Shown one piece after another: positions 56,716 through 64,000 of a DNA stretch of 64,000 bases. The stretch is from Antedon mediterranea (Eukaryota; Echinodermata; Crinoidea; Comatulida; Antedonidae). The stretch lies in the NCBI RefSeq assembly GCF_964355755.1, contig NC_092680.1:3263001-3327000 (forward strand), given 5' to 3'. The notes below the pieces were generated by a model, which saw only the letters and a program-made list of their open reading frames with translations, searched no databases and was not told the DNA's origin. Each line of letters begins with the position of its first letter. Positions within the stretch are counted from its first letter, which is position 1. A program made the translations under genes and the position numbers.

Positions 56716-58344
56716 ATGAAGGTTAGACGATACAAACATGCAAGACGCTTTTTGTCATTTTATAAGAACAACTACCAGTTTCGAGCACCTTACCAGATTC
56801 TCATTGATGGTACATTCACCAATATGGCTCTACAGTACAAAATCAATCTCAAAGAACAGATACCAAAATATATTGGAGAAGAAGTTCAGGTACTTAAGCA
56901 CTTGATTGCATTATGGTTATGATGATTTACAGCATTGGGGAGCTTAAGATTTGAGAGACAAAATCGAGAGAATTAACAGACAGCGGCAGGGGACTAGAGT
57001 GCGCTTTCAGTCTTAGCTGCTAAAAATGCATTTTTATTTAAAGACATGTCAACACAATTGATGACTAGCCTCCTAGATTTGTTATAGACTGAAAAGTAGT
57101 AGTGTATTCTGTGCTTATAATATGCATCATATCATTCACAGATTGAATAGAAAGCTACCTACCATTGAGTTAACTCCATACACAGGTGGTTCAACTACTG
57201 TATTTACTCAAACCAAATATTGAGATATCTTAACATGATAATTTATTTTTTTTTAAGCTTCTCACTACCAATTGCGCAATATCGGAAATGGAAAACCTTG
57301 GGAGTAAATTGTATGGCGCCATGTCAATCTTAAAACGGTTTAAAGTGCGGAAATGTGCACATCACGGTAAACCTGTCGGTGCGTCAGAGTGTCTATTGAG
57401 CATGCTAGTGGACGGTAATCAGCATCATTATTTTATTGCAACTCAGGTAGGCTAAAGATGTTGGTTTCATTGGTTTTCCACTGATCACGTGATTGTACCT
57501 AATGTAATAATATGTCTGGTGACTCCCTAGGAAGTGAAAAAAAGATTGTGGGTATATGGTGGATAATTTTTGCTGTAGCACAAAAATAAAAATCTGAAGT
57601 TGAATAAAAATACCAGAAACATAAAATTAAATTATATTATCTATATTAAACCATCTGAAAACATTTTTTACCGTGTCACAGTTTATTTTTCATAGTATTT
57701 TAAAATTGCCTCTCTCTATTTACAACAGTTGTGTTTAAAAGAATATAGATTTTACTGTGTAATTTTAACTATCTCCCCCCCCCCCCCCCCACTGCCTGGT
57801 AAGAAAGTGCTTATTTTCAACGAGATTGTGTAACACAAATAAAATTCCAACAAATATACCTTCAATCATAGATTTTATGTGCTTTATTTATTTTATTTGT
57901 ATGTCTGTTTGAAAATACATTGTGATAAGTGTATAGTACAGTGATTCCAACCAAATTGTTTCTTTAACTCACTAGGATCCAGATTTATCAAACCAATTGA
58001 GAAAAGTTCCAGCCGCACCTTTGCTGTATATAAACTTCAACGCCATTGTATTAGAAAAACCGTCACTTGTGTCCCAAAAAACTGCAGACAATAAATTAAG
58101 CAATAAATTGGCACCTTCAACAGAGGAAAAAGACACTCTTAAGAAATTAAAACAAAGATTCTTGCCGCAAGCTGAGAGAGTTCGTTTTAAAAAGAAAAAA
58201 CCTAAAGGACCAAACCCATTGTCGGTTAAAAAAAAGAAGAAACGAAGTGAAGGAAACATTGTAAATAAATTGGGAAGTGAGGGAAGCAAAAGAAAAGGAA
58301 GGCAAAGAAGGAAAAGAGCTAATTTACCAAAGTTGACTGATTAG
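56716..58344 (+). CDS. UTP23: rRNA-processing protein UTP23
   Basis: A PIN-domain protein of the small-subunit processome, acting in the nucleolus on early 18S pre-rRNA. Three exons: 56716-56889, 57258-57446, 57976-58344 (stop TAG); 243 residues (human about 249). It opens MKVRRYKHARRFLSFYKNNY, followed by FRAPYQILIDGTFTNMAL, the start of the PIN fold. A Cys/His cluster typical of UTP23 follows in KCAHHGKPVGASECLLSM, then HHYFIATQDPDLSNQLRKVP. The C-terminus is strongly basic (KKKKPKGPNPLSVKKKKK and RKGRQRRKRANLPK), fitting nucleolar RNA binding. It lies head-to-head with EIF3H, the same neighbour arrangement as in vertebrates. Complete. Confidence 0.95.
57774..57790 (+). repeat. Poly-C run
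   Basis: About 16 consecutive C in UTP23 intron 2, the complement of the poly-G type run at 30129. Confidence 0.8.
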
Positions 58345-58517
58345 AACATTTAGATTGTCTAGAGCACTAAACAAAAGTATTGACAATCAATCAATCAATC
58401 AATTTTTTACAACTATTAAGCCGAGACACTATTAATATTTGTTTTGATAGAGTTTAGCTTTATGGCATAAACTCCTGTCTGATTAGAAATAACATTTTAT
58501 TCAATAGTGTGCTGTAT

Positions 58518-58641
58518 GAAGCTCTGTCTACACTATCAAACTAGTTTGACAAAAAAAGTGTGATGTACCCAAATATGGTAGTGATATGACATCATCATGT
58601 CATTGTGGGCACAATTTTGATAGTGTAGACAGAGCTTTACC
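58518..58641. mobile_element. MITE family A copy 18
   Basis: GAAGCTCTGTCTACACTATC to GATAGTGTAGACAGAGCTTTA, with part of the right arm deleted. Between UTP23 and the adhesion GPCR. Confidence 0.8.
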
Positions 58642-59002
58642 TCAGTGTCTTCAACTTCAAACAAGTAATATTTTTAATCAAATGGCAAATCTAACACAAT
58701 AATATCACATAACTCATAAAATTTACAAAAGTGTTGATAAAAGTTTAAATCGCCCAGCAAAAGAATAATTTGAGATCTTAAATAAAATGTTCAAGAGTGA
58801 AATAGATATTTTTGTTTTTGTACAAAGCCGAGTTACACAGTACATTGTTTTATGCAGTATGGTAAACAACTTCAGGTAAAATAAGTCTGGAGGTCAGTCT
58901 GAAAGAATAACGATATAATTTATAATTAATAAATATAATATTTCGAGAAGTTGGTGAATATTTTGCACATTTTAATGAATTAATGCCGTTTTGAACTAAA
59001 TA

Positions 59003-61627
59003 TCAATATATTCTGTTTACCCTCGTAATTGTAGTGGTGGTTTTTCTCGACGATATCTGGTTGTTAAAACATTGAAAGTGTTTCCTGAAGGCATATCGAA
59101 CCTGAAAATAAATCAAATGTTTTAAACTAACGTATCGATTAATTCCTAGTTCATTTACACCGGAAAGCAAGTGGGGCTATTGGCAATAATTATACTATGC
59201 CTAAACGTTAATGATACTTGGGAAACTTCTGTGTGATTGAGTGATTGTACTCTAGGCCTACAATAAGAAGATGAATCCTGGCATTTGCTGGACGCTGTCT
59301 TTGCAAATAAAGAATAAAGCATTGCAGATGTTCTGATGTGGCAGCCAAAACATGGGCTTGTACTGGAGACGGATAGTGGTATGCAGAGAGAGGAACAATG
59401 GCAGATAGGAAGTATAGAGAAATATAGTCATATAAGTTCGGGTATGTCCCGGAAAAATTATAAGTAAGGCCTACAATTATAATGAAGGCCTACCTCTCGG
59501 CTTAGGGAAAACTGTGAGATCCAGATCCACAAACCCTGAAATGCAGCAGAAACTATGAAGATGAATTGAGTATACATTGAATCATCAAGAATGACGAAGA
59601 AGCCCGTCACCCACGGCAATCCAACCACTGGGGCTAACAACAACACCCTGTATGACATTGATCTACAACAATGAAGATAGCGATAATTAATAATGATGCA
59701 TCTTATAAAAATTAGGCGTAAAAGAGACAAATGCCTTCTGAACTATCAAACTAGTTTTACAAAAAAAGTATGATATACCCAAATATGCACAAATATGGTA
59801 GTGATATGACATCATCATGTCCATTATTATATGGGCACATCACATTTGTTGTCACATAAAGTTTGATAGTATAGACAAAGCTTTACCTTAGTCTCTTCAA
59901 CTTCAGATGTTCATCGTGTTCGCTGGTAGGCATTGATGTTGATTTCTTATGTACTTCATAAAATACAACGATTAATTGAACTGATACAGTCTGGAGAATA
60001 CAATTGAGCAATATTATTGAACTAAATAATTAAATATCCGGAAAAGGTTCAGCTTAGTCGTGAAAAGAATCCAGTTTATCACAATATATTACACTTGATG
60101 TTTTTGCAATACTGCACATTTTTTTGTATTCAATATTACGGTACTATTTGTGGATGTCATACTATTTTATTTCTATTTATTCAATTGAAACCAACAGCGA
60201 TAAAAACAGCCACTGCAGTTTTGATGAACATAAAGCAAACATAGAAACATTCACACCACAGCAGATGCTGTGTTCAATATAGACCTATCAATTTGAGAAT
60301 ATTACCAGAATTGTTGAAGCAACTGGTACAATGAACGTCATGATCACTCGATTACTTGTATTCAACCAGCAACTGAAATGACAAAGATTCTAAAATTTAT
60401 ACATCAATTCTCTTATAAAAAGTAATTTGATAGGAAGTTGTTTCCTATAAATACTACCGGTTCTAGCAAAGTTTCGAAGCCAGTCAACATTAGCTGCATG
60501 TTTCTGTTTATTCCCGATGTTTTGGAAGGAAGCCCTCTAAAAATGTTAATAGGTGTATCGTTTTAATATACTATACTTAGTAAATAACCTTACCTGGATG
60601 ATGCGTATTCCTCTCTCGTAACACCAACTACCGTTGCTACACCTACGAGAGGCAGCATCCAACCAATCACTCGAAAGTATTTAAAACGTTTCTGGTGATC
60701 TGCAAACGGATGTCTGATCTTACAGTACAGTTCTGTACACCAGAGAATCATCCACAAGAAGGATACGAGCAGACTGTAATGAAGGCTTGCAGCTACAATA
60801 ATGCAAACAACCTAAAATAGATCTAAAAAGTCTGTTTTACACTATCAGGAAAAACTCAACATTGTGGTATCTCATGGACTCTTCAATATGTCTATGTAGA
60901 CCTTGTAGAATTTCCAGTATCGCGAGCGGATTAATATTCTCACTATCGAATGTAGCCTATTTATACACATTTATGCGATTGCGCAGATATTTTGGCTTCT
61001 GGGAGCTTAAACACTGATATCATCTATAATGTGCCAAGCTAACTTCAATATCCAACATTTCACATCGTTTTAGAACAATAAGTTAAATCACTTAATTACA
61101 GATAGGACATCTTCATCATGGGACCACAAATTTGAATATGCAAATAAGGAAACATGATTTCCTTTGAGTCGTAAATCTACACAATCCAAATTAATTTTGC
61201 AATTAAAAAAAAAATTACTTACACGGTGTTTAATGTTCAGTGTCAGACATGTGAATGATGTGTTTACGCAGAGAAGAGAAATCACAAGATGCCGCAAAAT
61301 AACAAAACGTTCATTCTTACGCAATTCTCTATAAATACAATTGCAATAGTTTGACCGTGGTTACTTGTATTATATTTACATACACAGCGTTTAGTCTAAC
61401 GCAGGGTATTATTTATGATTGGTTCCCACTAGAGACGTAACACAACGACGTAATGCAACGTAAGGGATTTGACCAATAACAAGCGATGGATTTATTCGAC
61501 TGTCGCTTGTCAAGTCATTTGCGTTGCGTTTACGTCCTTGCGTTGCGTCCTAGTGAGAACCAAGCTTAAGTTAGACGCCACGGAGATAAGTCCAGTGACC
61601 ACTTGTTGTTGAAATCAATCAAAAGAG

Positions 61628-61671
<44 letters not shown>

Positions 61672-63515
61672 GCCTATACTTTATTGCGCTTCATTAGAGA
61701 GGACTGCAAAGCAATTTACAAACCTCAGCATGAGCAAATAGTTTCTCTAGACACGACCTAACTTCTGCAAATTAGTTTTATGAATTTTGCCGAAGTTTAT
61801 CAACTGGTATCTAATACTATGTTTTCTTGCCAAACTCAAGGGTTTGCTCGAGTGACAAACTAAACGTTACTTTAAAGATATATTGTCCCTCAAAACATGA
61901 AAAATGAAGATTAATAAATCGACTTTAAATAGGCGATTTTGCTGTTTTAATAAAGTTATTTACTTTGTAATAAAAAAATAAAAAATTACAAGTTTACTTT
62001 AAAGACAAAATAAACGGTTAATTATAACCAACATTTATTGTCTGACAGACAATTTAAGTATTTTGCTTTAAATTACATTTTTTTCAGGTAAATAATTTTT
62101 GTTCGATCCAGTTTTTGGTCAAAGTGAATAACTAATATTTGACATTAAAATGGCATATTAAAAAAATTGAAAAAAAAAATGTTTGTTAAAGGGACAAGAT
62201 ATATGTAAGCTCTTAAGTTATTAAAAGTGATGTAAAAGAACAAACTCACGGTATCATGTATATAATGATTATTATTGAAACTAGAAATATGGTTGAAACT
62301 GAAATACCGATCAACGTCAGTACGCTTGTCATCAGTTCCTTCACTTCGTCCAGTACCTAAAAACGTACAGTCAATTTATTATCAGAAATAATTTACGAAG
62401 ATGCAAGAACATACTATGCCGTTAACGTTGTAGTTTTAGTTTATGTATAATTAGAACAGCCAAATCGAATCAAATCGACAATTTAGAAGATAAAAGTAGG
62501 TCACAGGATAAAATGAAGATGTTACGGAAAGAATTCATGATAAATATGGAGAACATTTAGGAATGTATTGTCAAAGCTACTAATACTTAAAACCCAAACC
62601 GAAGACAATTTAGAAGATTAAAGTATGTGTGGGATAAAAATGAAGATTTTACGGAAGCAAAGAATTCATGATATAAAATGTAGGCATGTATTGTGAAAGT
62701 TACTTAAACGTGCGCAAGGACACAAGCGCACCACAGGAAATTTGAGCAAACCGCTTGCGTTGCACCTAAGTCGCTACACTACGTACAAGTGGGAACAAAA
62801 ACAAATTAGTTATTGTAGGCACTTTGATATTTAAAGTCATGCAAATTACTGTGGTTAATCAAGTTTGCTTTCAGAAACGAATACCTCACTGCCACTGCTC
62901 TCTACTTGCATAAGAATCGCAAAAGAAGTCAAATGGTTGCACACACACGTGACACTTGTCGCTTGGTTGTTATCCGTTTGAATTGAACAGCCTTCTGTTG
63001 ACCAAAATCTTACAAAGAAACAATAATAATTTCATAGTAATGTGTTTTTTGTTTATTTATGTGATACTATGAGTAGACCAATCCCTCATTGATTGAACTT
63101 ACGGTATATCTGATGTTGTTCCATCCAAAAAACAGCACGTTAGCTTTCGATTTTCTTGAATATTGTTTGCATGCTAAAAGTAAAACATATTATACATCAT
63201 TAGGCCTATACTCACCATAACAATATTGTTACTAAATTATTGGACAACAGTTTAAATAATAATAATACAGGTAAATCATTTTTTTGTTTATTAACTATAT
63301 AGGCCTACACATGATTAAAAATATTGAACCTCCAAAAGATTTAAGTAGGAGGGGTCCGGACAAATGTTAATAAATCATTTTTTTCGGGGGACAATGCCTG
63401 ATGACTTACTGGCGGCAATGTTACGTTGACGTTCACATCCGTTACTTCATCCAAATTTGCATCATATACATTTATAGATATGATATCGCTGATTAGTGTC
63501 ATCGGAATGCCAGAT
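59003..63515 (-). CDS. Adhesion G protein-coupled receptor, 3' part
   Basis: A cell-surface receptor with autoproteolytic GAIN domain and seven membrane helices. Ten exons in phase: 63515-63410, 63173-63103, 63008-62885, 62356-62250, 61328-61223, 60811-60594, 60372-60306, 59990-59887, 59662-59494, 59101-59003 (stop TGA); about 389 residues. The GPS is intact: CCFLDGTTSDIPFWSTEGCS, then CVCNHLTSFAILM, with cleavage expected at HL/T. TM1 is LTLIGISVSTIFLVSI. The TM2-TM3 exon gives ILRHLVISLLC, and VVCIIVAASLHYSLLVSFLW covers TM3. ECL2 has the family CW (CWLNTSNRVIMTFIVPV). TM6-TM7 read LLAPVVGLPWVTGFFVIL and FIFIVSAAFQGLWIWI. The tail is only ~30 residues. The extracellular N-terminus lies beyond the window, so the subfamily cannot be given. 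Confidence 0.9.
59738..59886. mobile_element. MITE family A copy 19
   Basis: From AACTATCAAACTAGTTTTAC to TTTGATAGTATAGACAAAGCTTTAC. Its right edge coincides with the splice donor of the GPCR exon 59990-59887. Confidence 0.8.
61418..61566. mobile_element. MITE family D copy, complete
   Basis: TTGGTTCCCACTAGAGACGTAAC at the left and GTTGCGTCCTAGTGAGAACCAAGC at the right, with TTTGACCAATAACAAGCGA inverted inside. In a GPCR intron. Confidence 0.8.
61621..61672. repeat. (AATC)n microsatellite
   Basis: About 12 uninterrupted TCAA/AATC units in a GPCR intron, followed by GCCTATACTTTATTGCGCTTC, which may be the end of a dispersed element. Confidence 0.9.
61871..62206. mobile_element. MITE family C copy 3
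   Basis: TTTAAAGATATATTGTCCCTC to AAAGGGACAAGATATATGTAAG. More diverged than the other two copies. In a GPCR intron. Confidence 0.65.
62465..62705. repeat. Imperfect ~110-bp tandem duplication
   Basis: CAATTTAGAAGATAAAAGTA ... GGATAAAATGAAGATGTTACGGAAAGAATTCATGAT ... is repeated as CAATTTAGAAGATTAAAGTA ... GGATAAAAATGAAGATTTTACGGAAG ... Two units only, in a GPCR intron. Confidence 0.7.
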
Positions 63516-63658
63516 CTGTTGATAAAATTATATTTCTTTAGACAGCGTTGACTAAATTTTCTGGAGCTCTTATTTTATGATCGCCCTCACCCATATTTTT
63601 CAATATTATTAGGCCTATTATTGATACCTTGAATTGAAAAAAAATATCTTTATTGTTT

Positions 63659-63784
63659 ACAGCTTTGTCTACAGTGTGATTTTCCTAAATATGGTAGTGA
63701 TATGCCGAAATATGGTAGTGGTATGTCCATGGGCACATCACATTTGTTGTAACATAAAGTTTGATAGTATAGACAAGGCTTTAT
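63659..63784. mobile_element. MITE family A copy 20
   Basis: CAGCTTTGTCTACAGTGTGATTTTCC to AAGTTTGATAGTATAGACAAGGCTTTA, with two AAATATGGTAGTG units. Upstream of the first visible GPCR exon, probably intronic. Confidence 0.75.
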
Positions 63785-64000
63785 AGCTTAATCGTATCCT
63801 TTAAGTTTATTCTAAAATCTCTGTAATTTAGAATTCAAACCCTTGGTATCTTTATTATAAAATCGTCTTCTATTAATAAAATACATTGGCAGTCAAATTA
63901 CAAAGACAGAAGACTTTTTTATTTTCTCTATAAACAGCAATAATTTAAGTTATCTAAAATTCCTGATTTTCTTTATTGAACTTCTACCATTAATGTTGTA

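Noticed and set aside
60460-60537. Extra GPCR exon between the TM4 and ECL2 exons
   Set aside because: It has usable splice sites, but the exon ending 60594 joins exon 60372 directly in phase to give ...YASSSCWLNTSNR, the expected ECL2; the extra peptide has no family resemblance.
1-64000. A previously undescribed multi-gene system
   Set aside because: The recognised genes are unrelated housekeeping and signalling genes with independent promoters; nothing in their order or content suggests a joint new system.

Overview
The window is AT-rich metazoan nuclear DNA. It carries split protein genes with GT-AG introns, two tRNA genes, and many short palindromic transposons (MITE-like), tRNA-derived SINEs and minisatellites. 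The gene families are typical of an invertebrate deuterostome: an adhesion GPCR, EndoU, a kelch-like protein, and EIF3H beside UTP23. The abundant AGGCCTA/CTAGGC motifs and the repeat style make an echinoderm my best guess, but this is inference. There is no sign of bacterial, plasmid or phage DNA.

Layout. 1-2795 (+): last five exons of RTEL1. 6302-4149 (-): a two-exon BTB-BACK-kelch gene, convergent with RTEL1. 6.3-9.5 kb: intergenic repeats. 9552-16526 (+): nine-exon ethanolamine phosphotransferase (EPT1/SELENOI type) ending without the selenocysteine tail. 16.5-20.6 kb: minisatellite and MITEs. 21606-20650 (-): a single-exon unknown gene (318 aa), head-to-head with 22522-25181 (+), a complete EndoU endoribonuclease. 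25.2-28.6 kb: a repeat block of two 280-bp direct copies around an array of palindromes. 36365-28621 (-): a 14-exon GNL2 nucleolar GTPase. 36902-37408 (-): two tRNA-Asp(GTC) genes in a tandem duplication. 41053-38421 (-): a six-exon gene of unknown function (373 aa, PPSY motifs). 41-48.8 kb: no gene seen. 48783-49550 (+): SPSB3-like SPRY/SOCS-box protein. 55877-52068 (-) and 56716-58344 (+): EIF3H and UTP23, head-to-head. 63515-59003 (-): 3' part of an adhesion GPCR (GAIN/GPS, seven membrane segments, short tail), continuing out of the window.

Most of these are unlinked housekeeping functions: telomere helicase, phospholipid synthesis, RNA cleavage, 60S and SSU ribosome assembly, and translation initiation. 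I see no operon-like or cassette-like system. The unusual material is in the repeats: about 20 copies of one MITE family, one of whose termini appears to supply a splice donor, a half-element amplified into a 66-bp tandem array, and a palindromic array bracketed by 280-bp direct repeats. Two genes I could not assign to a family are the main protein-level unknowns. Exon coordinates were derived by hand from splice consensus, reading phase and family resemblance. No database search was run.
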